DNA of 34,868 nt, from contig NZ_LMUQ01000076.1 of the NCBI RefSeq assembly GCF_009765865.1, forward strand, positions 177,779-212,646, in the 5' to 3' direction. Below are positions 17,085 through 26,804 of this stretch, in pieces; position 1 is the first letter of the stretch, and every line of letters starts with the position of its first letter. The position numbers and the translations under genes are program-made. Under the pieces are notes generated by a model. The model made no database searches and was not told the origin of the DNA. It saw nothing but the letters and a program-made list of their open reading frames with translations. This stretch comes from Acidisoma sp. L85 (GTDB lineage: Bacteria; Pseudomonadota; Alphaproteobacteria; Acetobacterales; Acetobacteraceae).

Positions 17085-18032
17085 CTATCGAGATTGCTGG
17101 ATGCCGGAGAGCACCCAGTGGCTGTTGCGGGCCCGCAGGAAGGTCCAGACCTCGGTCGCCAGACTGCGCGTCGTCGTACTGCCATCGACCACTTGGCCCC
17201 GGGCATCCTGCGTGACATCCAGCATGGAGAAACGGATCGCCACGGTGCCGTAGTCCATGCCGTTTTCGGTCCAGGCTTCGGACAGCTCCATGCCTTCGAT
17301 TCGGATGTCGGAGATGCGGTTACGCAGGCCCTGTCGCTGCAGGTTGGTCAGCTGCTCGCGGAAGTAGCCCACCATCTCCGGCGTCGCGGCGCGGCCGATG
17401 GCGTTGAGGTCCTGGTTGTCCCAGGCCTGCTGCGTGTAGAGAAAGCATTGCTCGAAGGCGCGGAAATCCTCCGGCGACAGTTGCAGCGGCGCACTCCCTC
17501 CCGCGCCGCCGCCCATGCCGCCCGCGATCCCGCCCCAGCCTGAGCCTTGATTTGCAGGCCCCCGGCTGAACGCGGGGCTCGCCCCGGCCATTCCCCCGCG
17601 ACCGCTGAAGAACCGGCGAAACAGCCAGCGTACGATGAAGAACAGGATGATCAGCTGCAGCAGCACACCGAACATGCCGCCGAAGCCGTAGCCTGGATGG
17701 AAGAAGCCGTGCCCAAAGAGCATTCCGCCGATACCAGCGCCGACCAGGCCGCCGAGCAAGCCGGTGGCGAAGGGATGCCGGCTGAACATCGACCCGCCAA
17801 GGCCGGCACCGGCGCCATAGCCGTTCTGGTTGTAGCCGCCAGCCGGCGCCTGGCTGCGCTGGAAGGGCTGCGCCGAGTTGGGCGAAAGCCGTGTCGAGGG
17901 TGAGGCGAAGTAGCTATGGCTGCCACGGCTGCCGAAGGAATGGCCGCCGCCAAGACGCGCATCGGCGTCTGGCACCAGAAGCGCGCCCATCAGCGGTAGA
18001 AGGGCAGCGAACAAAATCAGGAAGCGGCGCAT
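17085..18032 (-). CDS. Tim44-like domain membrane protein
   Basis: This 315-residue protein has a signal peptide or N-terminal anchor (RRFLILFAALLPLMGALLV). A Gly/Ser/Phe-rich low-complexity region (30-145) contains two hydrophobic stretches, TGLLGGLVGAGIGGMLFG and GVLLQLIILFFIVRWLF. The C-terminal Tim44-type domain spans about 180-315: EDFRAFEQCFLYTQQAWDNQ, MVGYFREQLTNLQRQG and WTFLRARNSHWVLSGIQQ. In mitochondria this domain tethers import machinery to membranes. In bacteria it is found in poorly characterised inner-membrane proteins. It stands between the lipoprotein pair and pmbA with gaps of 223 and 57 bases. Family assignment is firm, role unknown. Confidence 0.9.
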   Translation of the reverse strand: MRRFLILFAALLPLMGALLVPDADARLGGGHSFGSRGSHSYFASPSTRLSPNSAQPFQRSQAPAGGYNQNGYGAGAGLGGSMFSRHPFATGLLGGLVGAGIGGMLFGHGFFHPGYGFGGMFGVLLQLIILFFIVRWLFRRFFSGRGGMAGASPAFSRGPANQGSGWGGIAGGMGGGAGGSAPLQLSPEDFRAFEQCFLYTQQAWDNQDLNAIGRAATPEMVGYFREQLTNLQRQGLRNRISDIRIEGMELSEAWTENGMDYGTVAIRFSMLDVTQDARGQVVDGSTTTRSLATEVWTFLRARNSHWVLSGIQQSR

Positions 18033-18089
18033 GACGCGCTTGATCTCCTAAGGGGTGGAGATGACGATATGGTGATGGGGCGGCGAAAA

Positions 18090-19448
18090 TCAGGCGCCCG
18101 CCATCGTCATCCCATCGATGCGAATTGTCGGTGCATCGGTGCCGCGTTTGAACTCGAGGTCATTCGCGGGTCGCATCCCCGCGAACATCTCGATGAGATT
18201 GCCGGCGATGGTGATCTCCGCGACCGGCTCGGTGATGGCGCCATTGCGGATCATGAACCCGGCCGCGCCGCGGCTGTAGTCGCCGGTTGTGGGATTGATG
18301 CCGGAGCCGATCAGCTCGGTGAGATATAAACCTTCGGTTATATCCGCCATCAGCTCGGCAGGCGTGACCTGTCCCGGTGCGAGATAAAGGTTGGTCATCG
18401 AGGGGCTCGGCGGCCCGGAGGTACCACGCGAGGCATGACCGGTCGTCGTGAGGCCAAGCTGGCGCGCGCTGCGGATATCCAGCACCCAGCTCGTCAGAAT
18501 GCCATCGGCGATGAAGTCCCGCGCCATCGTTGGCTGGCCTTCGCCATCGAAGAGGCGTGATCGCAGGGAGCGGCGGCGGCGCGGATCGTCCCTGATGGTG
18601 ATGCCCGGAGCGAATATGCGCTGCCCCATGCGATCCTTAAGAAAGCTCACGCCGCGCGCGACGCTGCTACCATTGATCGCCCCAGCCATATGGCCGAGCA
18701 GACTGCCCGAGACGCGCGGGTCGTACACCACGGGCAGTTTCGCGGTTTTGGGGCGTCCAGGATACATCCGCGCCAAAGCCCGCTCGGCGGCGGAATGCCC
18801 GATCTCGGAAGGTTTCGCGAGGTCATCGGCATGCACCATGCTCGAGTAGTCGTAATCGCGCTGCATATCGACGCCGGCGCCCGCAATGGCCGTGGCGGAG
18901 ATGCTGTAGGTCGTGCGCGTGTTGCTTCCGACAAAGCCGCGGCTGGTCATGAGGATGGACAGACCGCGCGCGAAATTAGCGTCACCGCCCTCGCTATTGG
19001 TGATTCCCGGCACTGAGCGCGCGGCATCTTCCGCCTCTGCCGCCCAGCCTTGGAGCACGGCGACGTCGGGCTCGAAAGGGTCATCGAGATCGAGGTCATC
19101 GGCTGGAACCGGATGAACTTCGCCCAGGCTCGCCAGCGGATCAGGGGGCACCACTCGCGCCATCGCGACCGCGCGGTCCGCCATATCGGCGAAAGACGCC
19201 GGGTCCATCGCAGAGGCGGAGACGATCGCCGAACGCTCGCCAAGGAAGACGCGGAGGCCGAGATCGCGGCCCTCTTGCCGCTCCACATGTTCCGTCTTGC
19301 CGAGGCGGCACGCGACCGAAAGGGATGTGCCGGAAAACAAAATCGCGTCCGCCGCATCGGCCCCAGCGCGCTTGGCCTCGGCCAGCAACGCGCCGAGCCG
19401 GTCGGTCAGGGCAGCAACGCCAGCGTCGCTCGTGAGGGTCTCGCTCAT
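18090..19448 (-). CDS. pmbA: TldD/PmbA family protein, PmbA (TldE) type
   Basis: PmbA/TldE partners with the zinc protease TldD to degrade or process peptides such as microcin B17 precursor and CcdA. The 452 residues lack the HExxxH zinc motif seen in TldD, which marks this as the TldE subunit. Family blocks include HVERQEGRDLGLRVFLGER (about 54-72), DPRVSGSLLGHMAGAINGSS and GSGINPTTGDYSRGAAGFMI (near 400-419). The ATG overlaps the stop of the M16 peptidase gene (ATGA), so it is the third member of a coupled thrC / M16 / pmbA unit. No tldD is present in the window. It ends 57 bases before the Tim44-domain gene. Confidence 0.93.
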   Translation of the reverse strand: MSETLTSDAGVAALTDRLGALLAEAKRAGADAADAILFSGTSLSVACRLGKTEHVERQEGRDLGLRVFLGERSAIVSASAMDPASFADMADRAVAMARVVPPDPLASLGEVHPVPADDLDLDDPFEPDVAVLQGWAAEAEDAARSVPGITNSEGGDANFARGLSILMTSRGFVGSNTRTTYSISATAIAGAGVDMQRDYDYSSMVHADDLAKPSEIGHSAAERALARMYPGRPKTAKLPVVYDPRVSGSLLGHMAGAINGSSVARGVSFLKDRMGQRIFAPGITIRDDPRRRRSLRSRLFDGEGQPTMARDFIADGILTSWVLDIRSARQLGLTTTGHASRGTSGPPSPSMTNLYLAPGQVTPAELMADITEGLYLTELIGSGINPTTGDYSRGAAGFMIRNGAITEPVAEITIAGNLIEMFAGMRPANDLEFKRGTDAPTIRIDGMTMAGA

Positions 19449-20710
19449 GCCGCCAAGGTCTCCGTGATACTGGGGAGCGCGGGTACCTTATCGGCCGGAC
19501 CCATAACGGCGAGTGTCGGGGTAGCCCGGAAAAGGCGCGACGCGGTGCGGCAGACGTCATCGATCGTCACCGCCTCGATCTTGGCGACCATCTCAGACAC
19601 CGGCATCAGGCGGCCAAGGATCTGGATCTGCCGGGCGAGCTGCTCGCACCGGCTGCCGGTGCTTTCGAGCGACATGAGGATGCTCGACTTCGCCTGCGCC
19701 CGCGCCCGCGCCAATTCGACCTCGGTCACGTCATGCTGCACGCGGCGCAGTTCCTCCAGCGTGACGGGCATGAGTTCCTCCGCCTCGCTCTCGCCGGTGC
19801 CGGCATAGATGCCGAACAGGCCGGAATCCATCGCGGGCGCGGTGAAGGAATAGATCGAATAGACCAGCCCGCGCCGCTCACGCACCTCCTGGAACAGCCG
19901 CGAGGACATGCCGCCGCCGAGCAAGGTGGACAACATCATCGATGGGTAGAAGTCGGGGTCGCTGTAGGAGACCGAGGGAAAGCCGAGCACGATATGGACC
20001 TGGTCCAGATCCCGCGCCTCGCGGAATTCGCCGCCCCGATAGGCAGCGGCGTGCGGCATGTCAGGCGAACTGGTGGGCAAATCCGCGAAGTGCTTCGCGG
20101 CGAGCCGCACGACCTCCTCGTGCTTGAGGTTGCCGGCGGCGGCCAGCACCACGTTCCGCGTTCCATAATGGGCGCGCATATAGTTGGTCAGCGCATGGCG
20201 CGGCAGCGAACGGATGACGCCCTCTGTCCCCAGCACCGGACGGCCCATGGCCTGGCCGGGATAGGCGGTCTCCTGGAAGTGGTCGAAGATGATGTCGTCG
20301 GGCGTGTCGTTGGCCTGGCCGATCTCCTGCAGGATCACGCCGCGCTCGCGTTCCAGCTCCTCCGGCTCGAAGCTGCTATGGGTCAGGATATCGCCGATGA
20401 TATCGGCACCCAGCGCCAGGTCTTCCTTGAGGAGCTTGACGTAATAGGCGGTCTGCTCGCGGGCGGTATAGGCGTTGATATGGCCGCCGACCGCCTCGAT
20501 CTCCTCGGCGATATGCGCGGCGGTGCGGCTCTCCGTGCCCTTGAATGCCATGTGTTCGAGGAAATGGGAGACGCCATTCTCCTCGGCCTGCTCGTGCCGC
20601 GTGCCGGCCGCGACATAGGCCCCGAGCGAGACCGTTTCGACCCGTGTCATCTCCTCCGTCACCACCGTGAGGCCGGAGGGCAGGGTTTCGACCCGGATGG
20701 CATCGCTCAT
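19445..20710 (-). CDS. M16 family zinc peptidase (mitochondrial processing peptidase-like)
   Basis: This 421-residue protein has the inverted zinc motif HFLEH (49-53), with the third ligand likely in ERGVILQEI downstream. It follows the alphaproteobacterial MPP-beta-like family from end to end: SLGAYVAAGTRHE, ENGVSHFLEHMAFKGT, YTAREQTAYYVKLL, LGGGMSSRLFQEVRE and RGLVYSIYSF. These cytoplasmic or periplasmic peptidases degrade unfolded or targeting-type peptides; the natural substrate here is unknown. The bacterial form is regarded as related to the mitochondrial processing peptidase. There is no signal peptide. Its ATG overlaps the thrC stop and its own stop overlaps pmbA. Co-localisation with thrC is common in this class. 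Confidence 0.95.
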   Translation of the reverse strand: MSDAIRVETLPSGLTVVTEEMTRVETVSLGAYVAAGTRHEQAEENGVSHFLEHMAFKGTESRTAAHIAEEIEAVGGHINAYTAREQTAYYVKLLKEDLALGADIIGDILTHSSFEPEELERERGVILQEIGQANDTPDDIIFDHFQETAYPGQAMGRPVLGTEGVIRSLPRHALTNYMRAHYGTRNVVLAAAGNLKHEEVVRLAAKHFADLPTSSPDMPHAAAYRGGEFREARDLDQVHIVLGFPSVSYSDPDFYPSMMLSTLLGGGMSSRLFQEVRERRGLVYSIYSFTAPAMDSGLFGIYAGTGESEAEELMPVTLEELRRVQHDVTEVELARARAQAKSSILMSLESTGSRCEQLARQIQILGRLMPVSEMVAKIEAVTIDDVCRTASRLFRATPTLAVMGPADKVPALPSITETLAA

Positions 20711-22140
20711 GCGGCGGTTTCCTGTGTCTGTTGGGCGGGTGGCTGATTGGACTGGGCGAAGGCGCGGATGAGGCTCTCCACCGCGCCGATATCATTGGCG
20801 GCACGCGAGAAGCGCTCGGTGCCACTCATGAGATGGGCGAGGCGCGGCGGCAGAGGAGGGCGGATTCCGGTGGCCTGCTCTACCGCATCCGGGAACTTTG
20901 CCGGATGCGCGGTTGCCATGGCGATGATGGGCACGGGCTCAGGGAGGCTCGCCGCGCGGGCGGCGGCGATGCCGATGGCGGTATGGGGGTCCGCGAGATA
21001 GCCGCTCGCCGCATGGATGCGCCGGATTTCCGCGGCTGTTGCGGCATCGTCGAGAGCAAAACCCTGTAACAGCGCGGTAGCCTCACGCCAGGCCGCCTCG
21101 GGCACCGGCATGCGGCCGGTGGCGCGGAAGTCGCGCATGGTGGCGGCCGTTGCCTGGGCATCGCGGCCGAGCAGTTCGAAGAGCAGCCGCTCGAAATTGG
21201 AGCTGACCTGAATGTCCATGCTCGGCGACAGGCTGGGCTCGACCCCTCGCGCCGACATGTCATTCGCGGCGAGGAAGCGCGCCAGGATGTCGTTGCGGTT
21301 GGAGCCGATAATGAGCCGCTCGACCGGCAGCCCCATCCGCCGAGCCGCCCAGGCGGCGAGGACATTGCCGAAATTGCCCGTCGGGACCGCAAAGGCCACC
21401 GGCCGGTCCGGCGCGCCGAGCGCCAGGGCGGCTGCCACGTAATAGGGAATCTGCGCCGCGATCCGCGCCCAGTTGATCGAATTCACCGCCGAGAGATGCA
21501 TGTCCGTGCGGAAGGCCGTGTCCGCGAACAGCGCCTTCACCATGTCCTGGCAGTCGTCGAAGGTGCCGGCCACCGCGATATTGCAGACATTGGCGGCATG
21601 CACAGTCGTCATCTGACGCCGCTGCACCTCGCTGGTGCGGCCCTCGGGGTGAAGGATGGCGATCTTGATCCGCGCGCGGTCCCGGCAAGCCTCGATCGCC
21701 GCCGATCCGGTATCGCCGGAGGTCGCGCCGACGATGGTGATCCGCTCGTCCCGCTCGGCCAGCACATGCTCGAAGAGCTGCCCGAGCAGCTGGAGCGCCA
21801 TGTCCTTGAAGGCGAGGGTGGGGCCGTGGAACAGCTCCTGCACCCAGAGCCCGTCCTCAAGCTGAATCAGCGGCACGGTCGCCGGATGGTCGAAGCCGGC
21901 ATAGGCGCGGCGGCAGAGGGTCAGCAGCGTCTCGAAGGAGAGCGTTTCGCCCAGGAAGGGATGGATGACGCGGGCGGAAAGCTCAGCATAGGGCAGCCCA
22001 CGCATCGCACGCCACTCCGCGGCGGAGCGTTCCGGCCAGGTTTCGGGCATGAACAGCCCGCCATCCTCGGCGAGGCCAGCCAGCAGCACGCCGCCAAAGT
22101 CACGAGGGGGCGCCTCGCCGCGGGTCGAGATATAGCGCAT
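20707..22140 (-). CDS. thrC: Threonine synthase
   Basis: ThrC converts O-phosphohomoserine to threonine with pyridoxal phosphate. The 477 residues open with the typical MRYISTRGEAPPRDF start of the proteobacterial long-form enzyme. The PLP lysine is Lys112 in FHGPTLAFKDMALQ, the phosphate-binding region is GATSGDTGSAAIEA, and SVNSINWARIAAQIPYY and VPTGNFGNVLAAW are intact. The C-terminal 40 residues are not conserved and end with a Gln/Pro-rich tail. It is the first gene of a three-gene overlapping unit with the M16 peptidase and pmbA. The only room for a promoter is the poorly coding region upstream of 22140. Confidence 0.96.
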   Translation of the reverse strand: MRYISTRGEAPPRDFGGVLLAGLAEDGGLFMPETWPERSAAEWRAMRGLPYAELSARVIHPFLGETLSFETLLTLCRRAYAGFDHPATVPLIQLEDGLWVQELFHGPTLAFKDMALQLLGQLFEHVLAERDERITIVGATSGDTGSAAIEACRDRARIKIAILHPEGRTSEVQRRQMTTVHAANVCNIAVAGTFDDCQDMVKALFADTAFRTDMHLSAVNSINWARIAAQIPYYVAAALALGAPDRPVAFAVPTGNFGNVLAAWAARRMGLPVERLIIGSNRNDILARFLAANDMSARGVEPSLSPSMDIQVSSNFERLLFELLGRDAQATAATMRDFRATGRMPVPEAAWREATALLQGFALDDAATAAEIRRIHAASGYLADPHTAIGIAAARAASLPEPVPIIAMATAHPAKFPDAVEQATGIRPPLPPRLAHLMSGTERFSRAANDIGAVESLIRAFAQSNQPPAQQTQETAA

Positions 22141-22836
22141 CGGACGGAGCTATCCCAAGACCGCCTGAACCGCCAGCGGGAAGGCGGCATGGCGGGGGCG
22201 ATTGTGTGTCTTCGGGTCGTATCGGGAAGTTCCACGGTCCGCACTCGAGTGACCGGCACGTTTTGTCCGCCGGAGCTTCAGCGCCGATCAACCTCCCGGC
22301 AGCGAGATGCGCATTGCTGAAAAACCACTTCGAGGGTCCACCATGATCCCATTCGAACTGCTGTCGGCTGCAGCCGGGCTTCTGCCAAACTCGGTGAGAG
22401 GGCGTTGCGACCTTTCCCAATTCGCGTAACTGGCCGCTATCGCCAAGACACCGGCATCCTTGGCGCACCGCCGCATACTGGGATCCAGGCACCGCGCGAC
22501 GCTATTGGGCGAGGCATAATGCCGTTCGGGCACGCCGCTAGCTCCAAAGGCTTGAACGTCATCAGAATTTTCCTCCGCCCACCGCCCGATTTAACGCTCG
22601 CAAGAGTGTTAACGTGCAAACTGCACCGGCATGCGGTTGGGACCATCGGTGATCAGGCAGGCCACGCCTATCGCCTATTCAAACCAGCATGCAGAGGCTT
22701 GCAGCTGACAAGGTGTGCCGCGATGGTCGCAATAGTTACTCGGCAAGACCCCGCGTCATGGGTGGGACACTCCAAGGTCGCGCAAAATGCCGGAGCGTTC
22801 CAGCATGCTTTGCAAGTTCGTAGACCAGCGGCACAG
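22141..22836. other. Poorly coding 700-base stretch between thrC and the PP2C-like gene
   Basis: I see no recognisable gene here. On the plus strand the frame of the downstream phosphatase stays open back to 22405, but the translation is composition-like noise (many Arg, His and Pro, no motif). A minus-strand frame (22100-22492) overlaps the 5' end of thrC and is not protein-like either. Base composition is less GC-rich than the neighbouring genes. It must contain the thrC promoter and the start region of the phosphatase. It may be decayed sequence. Confidence 0.5.
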
Positions 22837-23787
22837 GTGAGGCACGCCCCCGAAACTACCACGGTCGCCGCCCGCCATCACATGGGCTACGGCGACGGCC
22901 GCTATCCTGACCAGCAGGATCGCGCCTTTTGGGGAACCAGCTCCCACATAGCCGACGCCAGAACGGCTAGAGAATTGCTGTGCCGAGCCGTGAAAGACAT
23001 CGACGACGCGACACAGCACTATATTGAAGGCGGTTCGACACTAAGCGCCGCCATCCTCACACCGGATCATAAGCTGACAACCCTGCAGATCGGCGACAGC
23101 CCCTTGGGTTACGTCTTGGTCAATAGAAGGACCGGAAAAGCCGACCTGCGCGATCTGACCGAAGACCAGAGTCCAGACGCACCGGCTGAGCTCGCGAGGA
23201 TCAAGAGGCGGGGCGGTAAGGTCGAGCACGGCCGCCAGGTCAATGGTAACGCGGATCTTGCACTTGCTCGGAGCTTCGGCGACCGTGAGTTCGTCGGCAT
23301 TACCGCCAAACCAACCATCCAGACGCTCGATCTGAATCAGGTTCTTGCCAATCCCGATATCGACGTCTTTGTGTTCTGTGCCAGCGACGGCCTGATTGAA
23401 TGCAACGACACAAAAGATTTCGAGGCCGAGTTCAAGCCGGGAGACAAGTCCGCGGATATCGCGAGACGCTGTATAGACCGCGCCCTCAAGAGCGCGGAGA
23501 AGGCGGGGGTGAAAAAGGGCGACAATATCTCCGTCTCCATCGCTCGGCTGAAACGAGATTCCAAGGTCGCCACCTACATTGGCGTGGCCGACGGCCATGG
23601 CGAAAACGCCGCCGAGGTGGCGGCCACGGTGCGGTCCGGCATCCACCATGCGCTTCATGCGCGCGAGACCGAGTCTGGGACGAGCCGGCGACATCATGCC
23701 TCAGCAAGGCCTCGGCTGGCAGCGCCTGAGCAATTGGCTGCGGCAGCAACATCTGCTGGCGAGCAGACAACAGGTGTTACAGGTTGA
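22837..23787 (+). CDS. PP2C-type protein phosphatase with rearranged motif order
   Basis: PP2C enzymes are metal-dependent Ser/Thr phosphatases. Numbered from the GTG at 22837 (316 residues), the motifs are a motif-1-like GRYPDQQDR (21-29), GGSTL (65-69) and IGDSPLGYVLV (from about 85). These are followed by the DQSP..E..RI..RGG block, LALARSFGD, FCASDGLIE (180-188) and GDNISVSIARL (228-238). The metal-binding VADGHGENAAE, normally between motif 1 and GSTL, instead lies at 250-260, after the last motif, preceded by a strand-like KVATYIG and followed by a helix. All metal aspartates are therefore present but in shuffled order. The start is uncertain: ATG 22882 is also possible, but the strand TTTVAARHH before it looks real. 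The gene is alone on its strand with composition unlike its neighbours, suggesting transfer. The 243 bases after it hold nothing recognisable. Confidence 0.75.
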   Translation: MRHAPETTTVAARHHMGYGDGRYPDQQDRAFWGTSSHIADARTARELLCRAVKDIDDATQHYIEGGSTLSAAILTPDHKLTTLQIGDSPLGYVLVNRRTGKADLRDLTEDQSPDAPAELARIKRRGGKVEHGRQVNGNADLALARSFGDREFVGITAKPTIQTLDLNQVLANPDIDVFVFCASDGLIECNDTKDFEAEFKPGDKSADIARRCIDRALKSAEKAGVKKGDNISVSIARLKRDSKVATYIGVADGHGENAAEVAATVRSGIHHALHARETESGTSRRHHASARPRLAAPEQLAAAATSAGEQTTGVTG

Positions 23788-24030
23788 GCTGATCGTTAGA
23801 GGCGGCTGTGAAGCAGCCTTGAGCCCCGTTGGCTCAGCGGCACCGAGGCCACGAATGGAGCGACCAAAAGTCGATCAAGAGATTGAAGTGTTCTGCGATG
23901 GAAGTGTGACGTTGCCAGCACGATACGACGTTCGCGGATAGCCCATTGCGATGCTAGTGTTGAGAGATGCCGCAGCGGGCGCCGGTGTCTAGCCTCATGA
24001 CAGCTTCATCGACGCTCCGGAGCGAGGCGT

Positions 24031-24468
24031 CTATCGCCGGTAAGGCGAAGGCAGCAGCGCGCGCACCGGCAGCTTGATGGGCGCCAGCAGCCCCGGCAGG
24101 ATCACCCGCGCTTCCGGGTCATAGTCCAGGATCATCTCCCGGCACGCGCCACAGGGCGAGACTATGGCGAGGCTCTGGTCGTCCTCTCCTGGCTTCGGAT
24201 GGCGGATCGCGACTGCCGTCTCGATCGTTCCGTCGCCTTCGAGAATGGCACGACCGAGAGCCACGGCTTCAGCGCAGACCTGCAGCCGGCCGACCGTCGC
24301 GCCTAGATGAATACCCGTCCAGACACGTCCGTCCCGCCCGCGCAGCGCGGCCGAGACCATGTGCCAGAAGGGCCGGTAATGCCGCGCGAGCGTCTCCCGC
24401 GCGGCCGCGATCAGTTCGTCATCCGCCTCGGTAAGCGGTTCGGCGGGGTCCAAGGCCCCGGCATCCAC
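24031..24468 (-). CDS. Cytidine-deaminase-like zinc deaminase
   Basis: This 145-residue protein has the zinc-deaminase core CAEAVALG (catalytic Glu with a Cys ligand) and SPCGACREMILDYDP (PCxxC zinc ligands). That places it with the CDD/blasticidin-S-deaminase branch, which act on free cytidine-type nucleosides. The first 20 residues are not conserved. It begins with GTG one base after the recA stop (TGA-C-GTG), so it is probably translated from the recA message and may share SOS control. The actual substrate (cytidine, deoxycytidine or a nucleoside antibiotic) cannot be read from the sequence. An ordinary salvage cytidine deaminase is the default interpretation. Confidence 0.82.
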   Translation of the reverse strand: MDAGALDPAEPLTEADDELIAAARETLARHYRPFWHMVSAALRGRDGRVWTGIHLGATVGRLQVCAEAVALGRAILEGDGTIETAVAIRHPKPGEDDQSLAIVSPCGACREMILDYDPEARVILPGLLAPIKLPVRALLPSPYRR

Positions 24469-24469
24469 G

Positions 24470-25510
<1,041 letters not shown>

Positions 25511-25586
25511 CGGGGTCTCCAAAAAACGGTGCCGAGTCGCAATCCGCGCTGTCCGAATCGGCCGGGCGCGGACACTGCCTAAATGT

Positions 25587-25601
25587 GAACGTTTAAGCAA
25601 C
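25587..25601 (-). promoter_or_regulatory. Candidate LexA (SOS) box of recA
   Basis: On the minus strand the sequence reads GTTG-CTTAAAC-GTTC, one mismatch from the alphaproteobacterial LexA consensus GTTC-N7-GTTC. It is 77 bases before the recA ATG, in the 117-base gap to pncA, where a promoter is expected. Identification rests on the motif and on recA being a universal SOS gene. Confidence 0.7.
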
Positions 25602-25627
25602 ACCGCATGGGGCGGCCTTCGTAAAGT

Positions 25628-26251
25628 CTAGCCGATAAGTTGTGAGATCGTTACGAAATTCGCACCCGCAACGGCCATATTGCGATGCGCCCGGGCCATC
25701 GAGCCATCGAGATCGATCGCCCGGCTGGCCTCCTCGATCACTTTCACGGTGAGCCCGAAATGGCGGCCGTCGCAGGCGGTCCAGCCGACGCAGAAATCGG
25801 TGGCGAGGCCGCAGACGACGACCTCCGTTATGCCCCGGCTGCTGAGCCAGCCATCGAGCCCGGTGCGCGTCTCGCGGTCGGCTTCCAGGAAGGCCGAATA
25901 GCTGTCGACCGCCTTGTGGTAGCCTTTGCGCAGGATCAGCCCGGCATGGCGGATATCCAGATCGGGGTGCAGCGCGGCGCCGTGGCTGCCCATGACGCAA
26001 TGATCGGGCCAGAGGATTTGCGGACCGTAGAAGGCGTCGATGGTCTCGTAGACCTGCCGCCCCGGATGGCTGGAGGCGAAGGAGGCATGGCCGGGGCAAT
26101 GCCAATCCTGCGTCAGCACGACATTGGCGAAGCGCTGGGCGAGACGATTGATCGGCTCGACGATCTCATGCCCGCGTGGCACAGCGAGCGCGCCGCCCGG
26201 CATGAAGTCGTTCTGCATATCGACGACGAGCAGCGCCGCATTCGGCGTCAT
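25628..26251 (-). CDS. pncA: Nicotinamidase
   Basis: PncA hydrolyses nicotinamide to nicotinate for NAD salvage. The 207 residues carry the full catalytic triad: Asp11 in LLVVDMQNDF, Lys109 in ILRKGYHK and Cys154 in ATDFCV. Metal ligands are visible as Asp49 and His51 in LTQDWHCPGH and His84 in WPDHCV. Length and motif spacing match the E. coli enzyme. The start ATG overlaps the gluconokinase stop (ATGA), indicating coupling. It is the last gene of a long minus-strand series and is followed by the recA promoter. Confidence 0.96.
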   Translation of the reverse strand: MTPNAALLVVDMQNDFMPGGALAVPRGHEIVEPINRLAQRFANVVLTQDWHCPGHASFASSHPGRQVYETIDAFYGPQILWPDHCVMGSHGAALHPDLDIRHAGLILRKGYHKAVDSYSAFLEADRETRTGLDGWLSSRGITEVVVCGLATDFCVGWTACDGRHFGLTVKVIEEASRAIDLDGSMARAHRNMAVAGANFVTISQLIG

Positions 26252-26772
26252 GCCGCATCCCGTGCGGCGAGGGCCTTCAGGACATTCGTCACCACCTCAT
26301 CGGGCGGCGGCCCCATCTCGATCGTCACGGCGGCCTCGTCGGCGCCCGGCTCCTCCAGGGTTGCGAGCTGGGTGTCCAGCAGGCTCGCCGGCATGAAGTG
26401 GCGCGTGCGGTGCTGCATGCGGTCGAGCAGCAGCGCCCGGCTGCCCTTGAGGTAGACGAAGAGCACATCGTCATGCCCGGCGCGCAGCACATCCCGGTAG
26501 CTGCGGCGCAGCGAGGAACAGGTGACGATCCCCTCCATACCGTTTTGCCGCCAGGCCGCGATCTTTCCGGCGATGATGCGCAGCCAGGGCCAGCGATCCT
26601 CGTCGGTGAGAGGCGTGCCAGCGGACATCTTGGCGATATTGGCGGCGGGATGAAGGTCGTCCCCTTCCAGCATCTGCAGCCCGAGCTTTTCGGCAACCCC
26701 GGCGGCGATGGTCGATTTCCCGCTGCCGGAAACGCCCATGAAGATGAGGGCGGTGGGTCGGTCGGCCGTCAC
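26248..26772 (-). CDS. gntK: Gluconokinase
   Basis: GntK phosphorylates gluconate to 6-phosphogluconate with ATP, feeding the pentose phosphate or Entner-Doudoroff route. The 174 residues have Walker A GVSGSGKST (13-21), then LEGDDLHPAANIAKMSAGTP and LTDEDRWPWL, hallmark gluconate-kinase blocks. CSSLRRSYRDVLR and HFMPASLLDTQLATLEEP follow. It overlaps pncA by four bases and starts 32 bases after a small unknown gene. No gluconate transporter or regulator is nearby, so this seems to be a housekeeping placement rather than a gluconate operon. Confidence 0.95.
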   Translation of the reverse strand: MTADRPTALIFMGVSGSGKSTIAAGVAEKLGLQMLEGDDLHPAANIAKMSAGTPLTDEDRWPWLRIIAGKIAAWRQNGMEGIVTCSSLRRSYRDVLRAGHDDVLFVYLKGSRALLLDRMQHRTRHFMPASLLDTQLATLEEPGADEAAVTIEMGPPPDEVVTNVLKALAARDAA

Positions 26773-26804
26773 GGCGGCTCCTGTCGCAATGGGTCGCGGA
26801 CGGC

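Noticed and set aside
22405-22836. N-terminal 144 residues of a longer PP2C-like protein
   Set aside because: The frame is open, but the translation is rich in Arg, His and Pro and shows no motif or domain character, so it is probably non-coding.
25511-25603. 31-residue N-terminal extension of RecA
   Set aside because: The extension is not RecA-like, overlaps the SOS box and lies upstream of a good GGAG ribosome-binding site at the standard start.
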